A stretch of DNA of 64,000 bases from Doryteuthis pealeii. Its lineage: Eukaryota; Mollusca; Cephalopoda; Myopsida; Loliginidae. The stretch is from positions 82,245,942 to 82,309,941 of the forward strand of contig CM042160.1 of assembly GCA_023376005.1 (NCBI GenBank), written 5' to 3'. A program made the position numbers and the translations under genes. This document shows positions 32,232 to 43,061 of the stretch, piece after piece (the first letter of the stretch is position 1; each line of letters begins with the position of its first letter). The notes under the pieces are model-generated. The model was not told the DNA's origin. It saw only the letters and a list, made by a program, of their open reading frames with translations, and did no database searches.

Positions 32232-33483
32232 TTATAAATTTAACATTATAAATACAAAAATTAACTTTATACAAAGAAAAAAAATATATGAAACGTAAGT
32301 TATCAAAAACGAAAACAATAAAAAAAAAGAAAATGTTAGTTACACACAAGATAGATATTTATACCTGCAAGGTATTGGTGGTTTTATAAGTACACAAATG
32401 TACTGACCACTGTGGTCATAAGGCTTACTTGACCCTTCACTATGTGTAACATAGATATTTATACCTGACTGGTATGAAAGACTTTTTCAAGTATCCAAAA
32501 CTACAGGCCAATAATGTAAAGGACATAAGAGACTCGCTCAAGGTCAGTTATATATTCTCATTTGAAGAATGGGGGGGGGGAGGGGCTAGCAAGAATATAA
32601 ACTAGAGGACACAAGAGCTCAATAGAGTAGGTTGATTTTTCACTTTCTTAAAAATTTCAAATAAATCTCTCAAATAACAATAGTTGTATATTGGTATAAT
32701 GAATACCGATACCAAAAACTAGATCTCACACTTGCACCATTGTTTGAGGAAATAGCATCAAAGATCGTCTACTAAAATGCATCAAAATTCCTCGTTTTTG
32801 CAACATTTAGCCTAGAAATTGGTTAGAAAATTTAGCAATTTCAATATTCAAAACAGAAAAGGTTGTCATTTTATACAAAGCAAATAAAATATAACTAGAA
32901 TTCAAATTGAAAATATACCACCCACCACCACCAACGACACCTCCGATATGCTGCTTTTTACTTAATAATTAAGCTGTATCAGTGATAACATTTTAAAAGA
33001 TTGAAATCTATTTCCTCAAATGAAGATAAAGTTTTAAAGATAAAATATTTGGTGTGGTAATTCTTTATGTTAATTTGCAACTTTCACCACATGGGAGACG
33101 TTACAGTTCCAAAATTGACCTACCCTACTGATCAAGGAGTTATATATTCTCAATTGAAGGGTGGGATATTTTGCAAGAATATAAATATACTTTTGCGGGG
33201 GGGTGGTGCCGAGCAAGTCTTTCATATCCAAAATCTAAATGGCCTTTATAGTGATTAATGCAAATATTACATACATACACAAAAATGTAGATGTATATAA
33301 ATGTTTATATATAAGAAGGTATATTTATTTGGAAGTGTATAATTTATGGTCAAAATATTATTTTTAGGCTCAAGTGTAAAAAAGAAAAATAGAATTGAAA
33401 TAATAACAGCGATGAAGAATTATAATTGGACCCTTTATCATACTGACATATAAATTAATTTTGAAATAAGGTTTTAAGAACAG

Positions 33484-33508
33484 TATATATATATATATAT
33501 ATATATAA
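33484..33508. repeat. (TA)n microsatellite
   Basis: Short TA run, with poly(A) tracts at 33538-33560 and 33616-33632. Confidence 0.9.
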
Positions 33509-33772
33509 TACAAGCTTATTGGTAAACTCTTGCGGTAAAAAAAAAAAAAAAAAAAAAAAAGGCAAATAGTTTGATAGTAAAAATATACTACCAAACTTCA
33601 CCTGGGGTAAATATGAAAAAAAAAAAAAAAAAGACCAAGATGGTCGTACCAACCGAAAATAATCGATTAATACTATAACACTTGGCCAAAAGAAAAAAAT
33701 TGATATATATAAATTGCTTGGATTATCTAAAGCTAAAATGTAAAAAGTGCTCAATACCTAAGTAGAGCAAAT

Positions 33773-33775
<3 letters not shown>

Positions 33776-33829
<54 letters not shown>
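33776..33829. repeat. (TA)n microsatellite
   Basis: About 52 bp of TA. Confidence 0.95.
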
Positions 33830-33833
<4 letters not shown>

Positions 33834-33956
33834 GAAATAACAGATTGGGTAAAATCAAACAAAATGTGATTAAAAATTGAGGGATAACAGATAATACACA
33901 AACAGCTTCATTCAATTAATGTTTTGCCTCGGTATATTAACTAGGAAAAAAAATCA

Positions 33957-34160
33957 GGGAATTAACCAAATTTAATGAAATTTTCAGTGTTGATATATTA
34001 ATGAATCAAAAATATAATGCACCAGTTAATTCATTTAAAAACCTCTACATTTTTCAGGTCAGTTAACTTTGAACCACATATCTTTGAAGCGTAACACAGA
34101 TTCTCAAAGATACATGGATCAAAGTTAAATTTCATAAAATTTGGTTAATTCCCTAAATTT
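33957..34160. repeat. Foldback repeat
   Basis: AGGGAATTAACCAAATTTAA at the left pairs with AAAATTTGGTTAATTCCCT at the right. Also TAACTTTGAACCA and GATCAAAGTTAAA inside. No coding capacity. Confidence 0.7.
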
Positions 34161-34815
34161 TTTTTTTTTTTTCTTTCGCTGGGGTGACATACGATGGTGG
34201 AATTTAGGTCCGTTAAGTTCAATTTAACCAAAAGTTATATATATAATTATTGAGCTAAAAATATGTCAGTGTATGTTTTCAATTAACCAAACTTCACAGT
34301 GGACGTTGGTAAAAAGATCATTTATAATTAATCCAGGTTAAAAGCTTGGTAAGAGTAACCTTACAGTGTTTTTAACCGTGGTTAAATCATCTGTTATTAT
34401 ATCTTTACCCCAGAAGCACCTTTTTATGAAAGATTAGAACTTTGAGTTAATCAAAGTAAAAAAATAAAATAAAAAATTTAAAAAAAAAATATAAAAGAAT
34501 GAAAAAATAAAATGAAATTAAAAATTTTTTTACACCATTGGAATTATAATATATAAGATTAATTCTCTATAAAGAAGTAGAATAATAAAAATATTAAAAA
34601 TTTACAAGAAATTCTAAAAGAAATTGATTCGGTCATCAATTATCCAAAATAAAATTATTTGAAAGACAATGAAAGTTTTTCCCAAATAATTCAGATTCGA
34701 TACTAAAGTATAAAACAAATGAATTAATTTTTTTTTAAATAAATAAAATGAAAAAATAAATAAATAATAAAAAAAAATAAATAAAATTCCCCAAAACGAT
34801 AAATTGATTTTGTCA

Positions 34816-34992
34816 TTAAAATTCATCATGGAAACTTCTTCCAGTTTCCACCATTTTGCTGTAAATAAATTCCGTTTCATGCCTTTGAACTTCTTCTTTG
34901 GATAATTTTCCATTGTAATCATCATCTATCATTTCTAAAATGGCAGTGGCTTCATTTCTTATTTGGATTGGATTACGAGGATCCAGGTAAGA
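34816..34992 (-). CDS. SDF4: SDF4/Cab45 terminal exon with HDEF C-terminus
   Basis: The acceptor TTTTTTAG|TCT begins in phase 0, and 58 codons plus TAA follow. The peptide opens SYLDPRNP, as expected directly after the previous EF helix, then carries a canonical EF loop DDDYNGKLSKEEV. It ends SKMVETGRSFHDEF. Vertebrate Cab45 ends HEEF and other invertebrate members HDEF, a tetrapeptide linked to retention in the early secretory pathway. AT-rich 3' UTR follows on the minus strand. The nearest AATAAA I noticed is about 1.5 kb downstream (near 33325), so the polyadenylation site is unresolved. The stop codon gives the gene orientation. Confidence 0.93.
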   Translation of the reverse strand, partial: SYLDPRNPIQIRNEATAILEMIDDDYNGKLSKEEVQRHETEFIYSKMVETGRSFHDEF

Positions 34993-35080
34993 CTAAAAAA
35001 TAAAGAAGAAGAAAATAAATTAATCATACTCAAAACTTTTATTTACTTCAAACAAACTAATAAATGTCAAGGTGTTCACT

Positions 35081-35420
35081 GTTATAGCTTCTCGAGGCAT
35101 TTACAAATTCAGGTTATTCGCTGCTCATCCCACTTATGAGGGCTTGACACAAGGACATTTTTATGTGGGCCCACCCACAGCCGAAGCCTATGGGTGGTTA
35201 GGGGAAATAATTGCGTCGATCCTGTCGGCATTCCCCCATACGAAGGGCACCTCAGGCACTGGGCAATAAACCCAGCCCTACCCCTTTAAATCAAGGGGGC
35301 AGGTGTTGCCTGGGGGGGATAGCCCCCTGGGATCGACGCTATTAATTTACAGAATTTGATCCAGTGGCCGAAGCTCACTGGACCTCCCCGGATTTAGTGT
35401 TAATGGACAAACTGTAACAG
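35081..35420. repeat. GC-richer island, probable repeat
   Basis: It stands out from the AT-rich intron. AAGGGGGCAGGTGTTGCCTG-like sequence and GGGCAATAAACCCAGCCCTA recur in reversed form at 55925-55985. Inverted GCGTCGATCC/GGATCGACGC near 35214 and 35331. Function unknown. Confidence 0.6.
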
Positions 35421-35802
35421 ATTAAATACTTGTTGCCAGTGCTGCCAGGAAGAGTCCACTAAGTTGAGGAGGTGTTTGGCTTGTTCCATTAACCAATAGT
35501 TAACAATCTAAGACAGTTCTAAGTGACAGTTATTTCTAGACTGCAGGTTCAATCCTGGTCAAGGGTGAGAGTAACATAGAATAATAATTAATTAACACAA
35601 ATAATAAGTTATCTTGCTGCATATTGTTTTCCTCATTTTTGTTGGCAACTTTCCACTAAAAATGATGTCCAACCCCTCCCCCCCAAAAAAACAAAATAAA
35701 CTGCATCTGCAGAATGCAGCACTTTCAGTGGCAATAGAAAGTTTAGACAATTTTTGTTATGAGCATTTCTAGAGAAATGCTTTAATCAAAAGCTGGTTTT
35801 TT

Positions 35803-36069
35803 TTAAAGCTTTGTTGGCACCTTTCCATCTACTAAGAATGATGGCGTAATCTCCAAAATAAAAAATATCTGCACAAGGCCAATTCCTAAGTGACAGTCTT
35901 TGGTGCACTGAATGCACACAAACTGTGATGCTTTCTGGGGCTGCTGGCTTTTCTCCCTCTTTCTGGCTCTCTTTGCTGTCGGGGCTACTCTCCTCTCTAA
36001 CTCCCCCCTCTCCATGCCTTGCTTAACGTTAAGGCACCAGGCCGCTCTATTTTTTGCATATTCAAACAA
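35803..36069 (-). pseudogene. LINE ORF C-terminal zinc-finger fragment
   Basis: The minus-strand peptide has a basic run VAPTAKRARKREKSQQPQKA followed by FVCIQCTKDCHLGIGL. This resembles the C-terminal Cys-His finger (C..C.K.CHSRIGL.SH.R.C) often found at the end of LINE ORF2 proteins. The last His residues are lost. It lies inside an SDF4 intron in the same orientation as the gene. Confidence 0.65.
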
Positions 36070-36136
36070 ATAAACACTTTAAAAATTTGAAACAGGATTT
36101 TTCTATCAAGTCCTGGGAGACCATCAGTATAAAAAA

Positions 36137-36225
36137 ACAAAACAATTCAAACCTGCTAAACTCTGCTTAAAAAAATTGACCTTGTGTCACATTCTGCTCA
36201 TGGTGTGGAGGTGTTGGGTATACAC
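36137..36225 (+). mobile_element. SINE-B 3' tail
   Basis: CAATTCAAACCTGCTAAACT to GGTGTGGAGGTGTTGGGTAT. Confidence 0.7.
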
Positions 36226-36284
36226 ATACTGGTACAATGTAAACCAGTACAGTCAGTCACATGGTTATCCTCGTATAAAATAGA

Positions 36285-36520
36285 CACAGACAACCGAGTT
36301 CAAATCCTGGAAGAGGCTGTTTGCATTTCATATAGCGCTAATACCCTTGGGAAAGGTATGCATCCAACTACTCTTCCTCCAGCTATGAGTAAATAGTAGG
36401 GCAGACTAAGCTCTTTAACCTTGCTAGATCTAGAAGGAAAACTCAATTTAAACTTGTTAAACTCCACTTAAAAAACTGACCTAGGGTCACATCCTGATTG
36501 TAGAAGGGTTAAGTAAATAC
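36285..36520 (+). mobile_element. SINE-B, head truncated
   Basis: Starts at the B-box (CCGAGTTCAAATCCTGGA) and runs through the body to GTCACATCCTGATTGTAGAA. Confidence 0.82.
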
Positions 36521-36534
36521 ATAAAAGGGGTATC

Positions 36535-36665
36535 TGTGGGGTTATTGGTTTAGTTGCCAATGATCCGACTATTAAACAGGTAGCACTGGGTTACATGGTA
36601 CCAGTAGCACATTGAGCGACCTGACATACTTAGTTGAAATATCAATGTTTTAAGAACCAATGTGT
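36535..36665. repeat. Repeat also present at 55010-55105
   Basis: GGTTTAGTTGCCAATGATCC, GGTTACATGGTACCAGTAGC and GACCTGACAT match the other copy in the same orientation. Confidence 0.6.
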
Positions 36666-36713
36666 TCAAAATCATTTTAAACATTATCTCAGATTTACGT
36701 GACCTATAGATAG

Positions 36714-37022
36714 GGGAAGGAAAACTGAATTCAAATTTGTTAAACTCTGCTTAAAAATTGTGGACAATGTTATTTGAATTTCACATAACACTAATACCCT
36801 TAGGAAAGGTATGAAACCAACTATTCTCTCTCCATCTATGGGCAAATGGTAGGGCAGACTGTGCTCTTTAACCCTGGTTAGGCAACTAGTCTAGGAGAAG
36901 GAAAACTCTGAATTCAAATTTGTTAAACTCTGCTTAAAAATTGTGGACAATGTTATTTGCATTTCACATAGCACTAATACCCTTGGGAAAGGTATGAATC
37001 CAACTATTCTCTCTTCATCTAT
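36714..37022 (+). mobile_element. SINE-B pieces in ~180-bp tandem duplication
   Basis: AACTCTGCTTAAAAATTGTG followed by GACAATGTTATTTG occurs at about 36745 and 36927. The copy ends about 40 bp before the SDF4 exon donor at 37061. Confidence 0.8.
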
Positions 37023-37028
37023 ACTGAT

Positions 37029-37056
37029 AAGAAAATCAAAATCAAAATCAAAATCA
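37029..37056. repeat. SDF4: (GATTTT)n hexanucleotide repeat at an SDF4 5' splice site
   Basis: On the minus strand GTTAGT is followed by GATTTTGATTTTGATTTT. The array starts six bases into the intron. Confidence 0.9.
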
Positions 37057-37061
37057 CTAAC

Positions 37062-37237
37062 CTTAAGTTCTTTCAAATTAACAATTCCATCTTTATTAAG
37101 ATCAATGGATTCATTAAATTCTTTTCGTCTTTCATTTTGCCATTTTAGATCTTCTTCTGCCGTATTAACATCTGAAGAAATCCCTGGGGGTACAACCACA
37201 AATTCTTCAATGGTTAAATTACCATCATTATTTTTGT
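37062..37237 (-). CDS. SDF4: SDF4/Cab45 internal exon (two canonical EF-hand loops)
   Basis: The exon is 176 bp, with acceptor CTAG|AC and donor AAG|GTTAGT; it enters in phase 1 and leaves in phase 0. With the split Asp restored, the first loop is DKNNDGNLTIEEF and the second DLNKDGIVNLKEL. Both carry acidic or Asn ligands at positions 1, 3 and 5, Gly6 and Glu12. Between them lie VVVPPGISSDVNTAEEDLK and WQNERRKEF, matching the family linker. The exon sits tightly between simple repeats: a run of about 27 T forms its pyrimidine tract and a GATTTT array follows its donor. Confidence 0.92.
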
Positions 37238-37240
37238 CTA

Positions 37241-37268
37241 GAAAAAAAAAAAAAAAAAAAAAAAAAAA
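37241..37268 (-). promoter_or_regulatory. SDF4: Homopolymeric pyrimidine tract of an SDF4 acceptor
   Basis: About 27 A on the plus strand, i.e. 27 T on the gene strand, directly before CTAG|AC at 37237. It serves as the pyrimidine tract and is also a length-unstable homopolymer. Confidence 0.85.
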
Positions 37269-37273
37269 TTATG

Positions 37274-37400
37274 AATATTTGCACCTGTCTATGTATGCAG
37301 TAATTAGTTTTATCAATATTTGCACCCGTCTATGTATGCAGTAATTAGTTTTATCAATATTTGCACCTGTCTATGTATGCAGTAATTAGTTTTATCAATA
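37274..37400. repeat. 41-bp tandem repeat, three copies
   Basis: TATGTATGCAGTAATTAGTT repeats with GCACC at 37281, 37322 and 37363. It lies just upstream (gene sense) of the T tract, in the branch-point region. Confidence 0.9.
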
Positions 37401-37424
37401 CTATTTGATAATTTGTATCATTTG

Positions 37425-37695
37425 GATTTTTGGGACTGTTGTCCTCATCTTTATTGTTATACACACAACAGTTTAGCCAATGTGCCATCCGGCCTTCTTC
37501 AGGTGTTTCTTTTCAAAATCTGGAACCTTCTTGTCGAACTCAGGAGCCTTTATGGAACTTTGAACCGAACCCTTTATTCAATCCACCAGAGTAGACTGTT
37601 CTCATTCCGTTAACCATGACGGAGTACAAGTGTTAAGCTATGTTAAGTATTCTACATTAAGTATTCTGATGAGGACAACAGTCAGAAAAATCTAA
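37425..37695 (+). mobile_element. Foldback MITE (19495 family)
   Basis: Left end GGGACTGTTGTCCTCATCTT; right end GATGAGGACAACAGTCAGAA; interior CTTCTTCAGGTGTTTCTTTT and GTTAACCATGAC. Confidence 0.75.
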
Positions 37696-38013
37696 ATAAT
37701 ACAAGTTTTATCAATGTTTGACTTCCCAAATGTAGAGGGTTTTCTAAGTCTTTTCATCCCTACATAGCATTTTAACCTTCATTATTTTTTGTTTTAATAA
37801 TATAATACTTAATATCCTTAATAATAATAAAAATTTTCTATTTCCGATGGTTAACACAATCTCGTACAGTTTGAAAGAGAGGCTGTTTGCAAATGTATGG
37901 ACACATGATTGTGTGCATTTTGACAAGAGAATCATTGAGAATGTGTAAGATGACTTCACTGCAAGAATCTCATTATTTTTATTGTTTTATTCTTATTGTT
38001 CTAATTACTTTTA

Positions 38014-38021
38014 CTAGCAAA

Positions 38022-38056
<35 letters not shown>

Positions 38057-38689
38057 ACCCTCCAGGCAGTGTAAAAATTATTTTTTGCCATGCTCTGTCA
38101 TAAAAAATGTAATTAATTTTAATCATATATTTTTTTTAATAAAAGATATAAAAAATAGTTTTGCAATTAAAATTCAAATAAATGTTTTCTTTCTAATAAA
38201 ACTAAGTTTCTAACAGTTAAATTCAAATTAATTCAAACATTTAAGGTTTTCTTTTTGTTTTGATTATCATTGGTTGTAATAAAAAAAATTTACAACACAC
38301 AATAATCATAAACAGAATGGGTTTTTTTTTCATTGTATAATAATAAATAAATCATTAATTAGAAGATTATGTGACTATTTCTTGTTTGTAAATAATTTTC
38401 TCATAAAACTCAATATATTAGATAACTTTAAATATATCTTAAAATAAAACAATATATAAATCAATAATACTGGACATGTGTTTATCAAAATTTGTTTCAA
38501 CAATGTGGACCATATAATGTTGCATACTCCATTTCTGAGTATATATAATAGAGAGTTGTTCTTTATTTTATGTATTAAGGAGTTTGAATATAAATTAAAT
38601 ACACAATGATAAACTTATACAATTCCTGGGAGTATTGAGACGTAAACGGTGACAGTTTCGGTTACAGACACCGAATCTCCATTATATAG
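38014..38689 (-). mobile_element. Helitron-like element
   Basis: The minus-strand 3' end is GCTAG|T at 38014, preceded by a poly(T) stretch and CTGGAGGGTGT. The 5' end region TATATAATGGAGATTCGGTG, then GGTTACAGACACCG in plus orientation, ends near 38689. The exact TC start is not clear. The A tract at 38022-38055 is internal. Confidence 0.65.
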
Positions 38690-38970
38690 TTTTCAGTTCT
38701 CATTACTTTTTTGTGACAAGACTTTGCTCCACCCTTTATCAAAAGTAAATTCAATAAAAAAATAAATATAATTTTTAAATATAATATATATTATATTATA
38801 TATTATATAGATATATATATATATATATAAATATAGTTAGATCAATATATTGTTCTTGGAACATTCGGTGATATTAAGCATCGGATATATAAAGAAAAAA
38901 AAAAAAAAAAAAAAGAAATTGCATTTTTATTTTTCTCCCAATAGTGGGTGGAAAAAAAGAGTAAAAATAG

Positions 38971-39003
<33 letters not shown>

Positions 39004-39069
39004 ATAAAAAAAAAAAAAATAAAGGAATAATTCTTGAAATAAATTTTTATATTATTGATTCCTTCCTTT

Positions 39070-39072
39070 TAT

Positions 39073-39160
<88 letters not shown>
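39070..39160. repeat. SDF4: (TA)n(GT)n microsatellite at an SDF4 5' splice site
   Basis: TA over about 55 bp then GT over about 30 bp on the plus strand. On the gene strand the CA part begins about 25 bp after the donor at 39186. Confidence 0.95.
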
Positions 39161-39165
<5 letters not shown>

Positions 39166-39186
39166 CAAATATAAATTGTACTTTAC

Positions 39187-39345
39187 CCAAGCCGTCAAGA
39201 ATGCTCTTTGCCATATCGTCCATTGATTCAGGTCTATGTTCTGGATGACGGAAGTTCAGGAATTCATTTTTGGTTAGTTTGTTATCCATTTTATCAGTGT
39301 CGGAAAGTTCCCATCGATTTTTGTATCTCATTAGGATATCTTTAT
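39187..39345 (-). CDS. SDF4: SDF4/Cab45 internal exon (degenerate EF-hand, RHPEH motif)
   Basis: The exon is 159 bp, with a strong pyrimidine tract and TTCCAG acceptor and donor G|GTAAAG; it has phase 1 at both ends. The peptide DKDILMRYKNRWELSD is followed by an EF-like loop ending KLTKNEF, then NFRHPEHRPESMDD and MAKSILDGL. Vertebrate Cab45 has a degenerate loop and an HPEH motif at the same place, so the poor calcium ligands are a family trait, not decay. The last base (G) and the next exon's AC form the Asp that opens the following canonical loop. A long (TA)n(CA)n array starts less than 30 bp past the donor. Confidence 0.88.
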
Positions 39346-39589
39346 CTGGAAGAGAAAAAAAAAGATATGAACGTTTCATAAAATAATCAATTTTCAACTT
39401 ATACATTTGGTGATACATGTTTTTTTTGTTGCTAGGACAAAGTTATATAAACTGCATCTATTGGTGGAGATTGTTTTTTTATGATATAATTATTGATCTT
39501 AAATTTCAAATGCTTCCAAAGCATTTAGTTGGCTGAAGAGGTGAGTCTGGTTTAACAGTGACATCTCCTTGAAAAATAAATGTGCAGTA

Positions 39590-40016
39590 TACCATGCCAT
39601 AGTTCTCTCAACCTTCCTGGACGATATACAAAGTGGATGCCCATAGACTACATGTCTACTACATGCGTCACTTGCGCAGTATATTAAATGTCAAGTGGTG
39701 GCAACATGTTTCAAACAGACCATCCTGAAGAGAACTCCCTGGCATGCACGAAATACTTGTCCAACGCAACCTGAGATGGGCTGGCCACTTAAACAGACTT
39801 GGGGATGACAGATTACCAAAGTATATTCTGTACTCTGAAAGAGGGATCATGTGGAATCGGTAGACCAAAGCTCAGGTACAAAGATAACATCAAAAGAAAC
39901 CTGAAAGACTTTAACATCCCCATAGGTAGTTGGAAAGACGCAACCAGAGACCGAATAAATTGGAGGAAAATGATTTGCGTGGTGTCATCATCGGATATGA
40001 TGGACAGCAAGTAATA
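39590..40016 (+). pseudogene. LINE RT C-terminal domain fragment, frameshifted
   Basis: RWAGHLNRLGDDRLPK-like sequence near 39775 crosses a frame change into YILYSEREGSCGIGRPKLRY-like sequence, then KDNIKRNLKDFNIPIGSWKD and ATRDRINWRKMI. This GRPKLRYKD...LK...W...A.DR..WR pattern is typical of LINE ORF2 C-termini. An (ATA/ATT)n tail follows at 40013-40030, as at a LINE 3' end. Confidence 0.8.
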
Positions 40017-40034
40017 ATAATAATAATAATTGGT

Positions 40035-40395
40035 GGAGATTAGAATACACTGATTGCATGCCCCTCTTCCAAAGGGATGGTTTGGGGTATGGCATTAAAC
40101 ACATCTGATGGAGAGGCTCCAGTTCTGGAGCACCCAGTTGGTTGGGTTTGTAGAATACACCGATTGCACGTCTTAAAAATCCCCCAATGGGGCCACCTGT
40201 TAACAGTGGGTGGTAACCCGTGATGCTTAAGGATGGAATCTTGGTGGCTGAGCAGTCCATAACATGCAACACTCCACCCTGGACCTTACTTAGGCTAGAC
40301 AGGTAGTCAGAGAGGCAATTTTGATTGGCTGGCCACATCAAACCTACAGGATTGTCTCAACCCAATTACCCTTATGACAAACCCAAACTCTTTTT
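40035..40395 (-). repeat. Family C copy
   Basis: Contains GGCTGAGCAGTCCATAACAT, ACAGTGGGTGGTAACC and AGGATTGTCTCAACCCAATT. Same blocks as 19955-20215 and 61230-61400 (opposite strand). Confidence 0.65.

Positions 40396-40398
<3 letters not shown>

Positions 40399-40438
<40 letters not shown>
40399..40438. repeat. (TA)n microsatellite
   Basis: About 40 bp of TA at the 3' side of a SINE-B. Confidence 0.95.
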
Positions 40439-40441
<3 letters not shown>

Positions 40442-40722
40442 CCAACCCCTCCGCACGAGTAGGATGTGACACAAGGTCAATTTATTAAGTAGAGTTTAAC
40501 AGGTTTGAATTCAGAGTTTTCCTTCTCCTAGACAGTTGCCTACCAAGGTTAAAGAGCCCAGTCTGCCCTACTATTTACCCATAGCTGGAGGGAGAGTAGA
40601 ATTCATACCTTTCCCAAGGGTATAAGCGCTAAATGAAATGCAATTATCATGTCCAGGATTTGAACTCGGGGTGACGAGTCCATTTTCCATGACTTTAACC
40701 ATTACACCACGCGCTTCCAACT
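40439..40722 (-). mobile_element. SINE-B, full length
   Basis: Reversed from CACCAACCCCTCCGCACGAG to the head CCATTACACCACGCGCTTCC. Confidence 0.88.
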
Positions 40723-40734
40723 TTTTATCATATA

Positions 40735-41200
40735 CATGCTAGAAGGCAGTGGATGAGGGTCTTAGTGTTTTGGGTATGATGTTAAATTGTATCTAATAGT
40801 GAAGTTCCAATACTGGAGCTCTGGGGAGGATGGAGTACCCCTTCATCACATTTACTCCCAGGTTCACTCTAACCCGGAGTGGTAGTATCTGTTAGTGTCC
40901 TGGAGATGACGTTAAACTGCATCTAGTGATAAAGTTCAAATTCTGGAACTCTGGGGAGTATGGATTACCCCTTCATGGCCATTACTCCCAGGTCCACCCT
41001 GACCCAGAGTGGTAGTACCTGTTAGGGTCCCATCTATGGGTTAAATAGAAGATAATGAGTTAACAAAAATTTGTTTTTTAAAAAAATTGAGTTCAAAAAA
41101 TTTTTTTCAATACCCATCAAAAATGAATAGAACAAAATGTCTTTGGCATAAAATAACCCAACAAGAGTTGTCATGCCATAAAATCCAAAAAAGAAAGTTA
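40735..41200 (+). repeat. Family C, partly duplicated
   Basis: The block GGAGCTCTGGGGAGGATGGA / GGAACTCTGGGGAGTATGGA occurs twice (40820 and 40945). Then CCATCTATGGGTTAAATAGA and ATAAAATAACCCAACAAGAG. Confidence 0.75.
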
Positions 41201-41599
41201 TAGCAAACAAGGGTGTTTTTTTTTTTATTATGTTGGAATTTTTGTGTTATAAGGTGTGTGCAAATGGTCACTTCTAAATATAGACTCGCCGACTACCATG
41301 TGACCAGCCTTGTTGTCCAATCACTGGCAGTCCTCTGCTGCTGTTGTTGTATTTATACTGGCTAATTCTAATCTTAGCTCATTACTACTTGGATCTTCTT
41401 GGACGACGGAACATAGTACTATACCACAGGACTTATTGACTTACCAAAGGATATACCACTGGACTTATTGACTTACTTACTTATTTACTTTAAGTTCTTT
41501 TACAACTAGCCAAGGATGGCAGCCAAATACTTAACATATTATGTCGCCCACAATCAAAATTTGTGCTATTAGTCAAATAGTGGAAGCAGTAATAAAGAT

Positions 41600-41660
41600 A
41601 TCAATAGTAATGGATCCGTGAGACTATCTTGCTAAACATTACACCAAAGATGAGAAGCCC
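41600..41660 (-). repeat. Family I fragment
   Basis: AGTAATGGATCCGTGAGACT and CATTACACCAAAGATGAGAA match 24425-24550. Confidence 0.5.
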
Positions 41661-41895
41661 AAAATAGTACCAGGAGAAATTAAAAGGAACGAACACAACA
41701 TAAATAGTTGAATTGGGATTTTAGATAGAGAGCATATAGAAGGTGATATGCCAAACGTCTGCAGAAGATCCCCCTCACCACCAACACCAATGGGGGCCAC
41801 CTGTTGGCTGTGGGTGGCAACCCAGAATACTTGAGGACAGGATTGTGACGGCTGAGTGGTCTGTGACTTGTTACTAAGTGATCCTGTAGTGAGAG

Positions 41896-42063
41896 AAGAG
41901 ACCTACCTCGTGTAACACGGTGTGACAGAGAACATGAGGTGAGTAGCGGGCGTGAAGACTTGCTGTATTCTCGAAGGAAGCGGGCTAGGCTTTGTCTGGC
42001 ATGTAGGACTGACCTAGAGTCGAACTCGCGTCCTTCAGAATGCGAAAGGGCGACAAACTCCAA
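41896..42063 (-). repeat. Family E copy, inverted relative to 1074-1310
   Basis: Reverse complement matches 1140-1300 closely, including the GGTTCGA-type B-box region (here CAGAGTCGAACTCGCGTCC-like on plus). A family C piece lies directly before it (41770-41895). Confidence 0.65.
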
Positions 42064-42289
42064 TTTGCTCTTATTAGGGGTATATGGGTAGTTGGAGGGG
42101 ATGACATCGGAAGACTACGTGACACATGACACATACCAACATGATTTTGGAATTCACCAATTCTCTACCAATCTGTCAAACAGTCAACCCTCATTCTCTC
42201 AATCTTTTTTTTTACCTGAGGTTAGTTACTAAAGACATTGAACTCTTATACCCATTTCTTGTTATCTCTTATTCTTAAATGTATGGATT

Positions 42290-42565
42290 TGTGCACAAGC
42301 TGGAGTCCTTAAGATGGAGTAACACTGAACCTCAGAATTACACAGCAACTCCTGCGACACTGCCGTTGCCTAACTGCATTGGTTTACTACCTTTCCTTTG
42401 GATCACAACAGCAGTGGCAGTGTGGAGGGGATGTGCTGCTTGGGCAACAGCACATCTTCCATATTAACCTGCCCAGGCTATGTAAAAAAAAAAAAAAAAA
42501 AGAACTTTTGTACACTACTCCATCGTCTTTTGCAGACAGGAGGATGCCAACAACATTTATCGTTT
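42290..42565 (+). repeat. Interspersed repeat family F
   Basis: CACTGCCGTTGCCTAACTGC, CTTTCCTTTGGATCACAACA, AACCTGCCCAGGCTATGT, poly(A), ACACTACTCCATCGTCT and AGGATGCCAACAAC. Reversed at 45405-45665; partial at 43549-43665. Confidence 0.7.
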
Positions 42566-42814
42566 TCAGTTTTGCCTTTTTGTTATTTTTATTTAATTGT
42601 TTTTTTTTTTTTTTAAATTCTTTTACTGACCACTTGGTTAACTGCTGCTTGGTCACTTTGCACAAGTGAGAAGGTAGAATATTTACTGTCATAGGAAATG
42701 GATACAGTTTAAAGGAATAACTACTTAGTATGACCAATTGTGCAAAAACAGTACCTATCACTCACTCGCTCTCACACAGGTTTATTGCCCAGCACCTGAT
42801 GCAGCTCTTAAGAG

Positions 42815-43005
42815 GAAGTGCATGGTGTAATGGTTAGAGTTCAAATCCTGGACGAGACTGTCTGCATTTCATACAGTGCTAATATCCTTGGAAAAGGTAT
42901 GAATCCAACTACTCTCCCTCCAACTATGGGTAAATAGTAGGGCAGACTGGACTCTTTAACCTTGGTTAGGTAACCAGTCTAGGAGAAGGAAAACTGAATT
43001 AAAAC
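42815..43005 (+). mobile_element. SINE-B with deletion in the tRNA head
   Basis: Head GTGCATGGTGTAATGGTTAG joins directly to GAGTTCAAATCCTGGACGAG. About 35 bp between A and B boxes are missing. Confidence 0.8.
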
Positions 43006-43061
43006 CTTTTATCTTTTTATTTGTATCTTTTTTAAAATCTATTTATTATATACAATCAGGT

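Noticed and set aside
42387..42761. 124-codon frame in family F
   Set aside because: The repeat occurs elsewhere without a conserved frame, and the peptide has Lys/Phe runs from poly(A) tracts.
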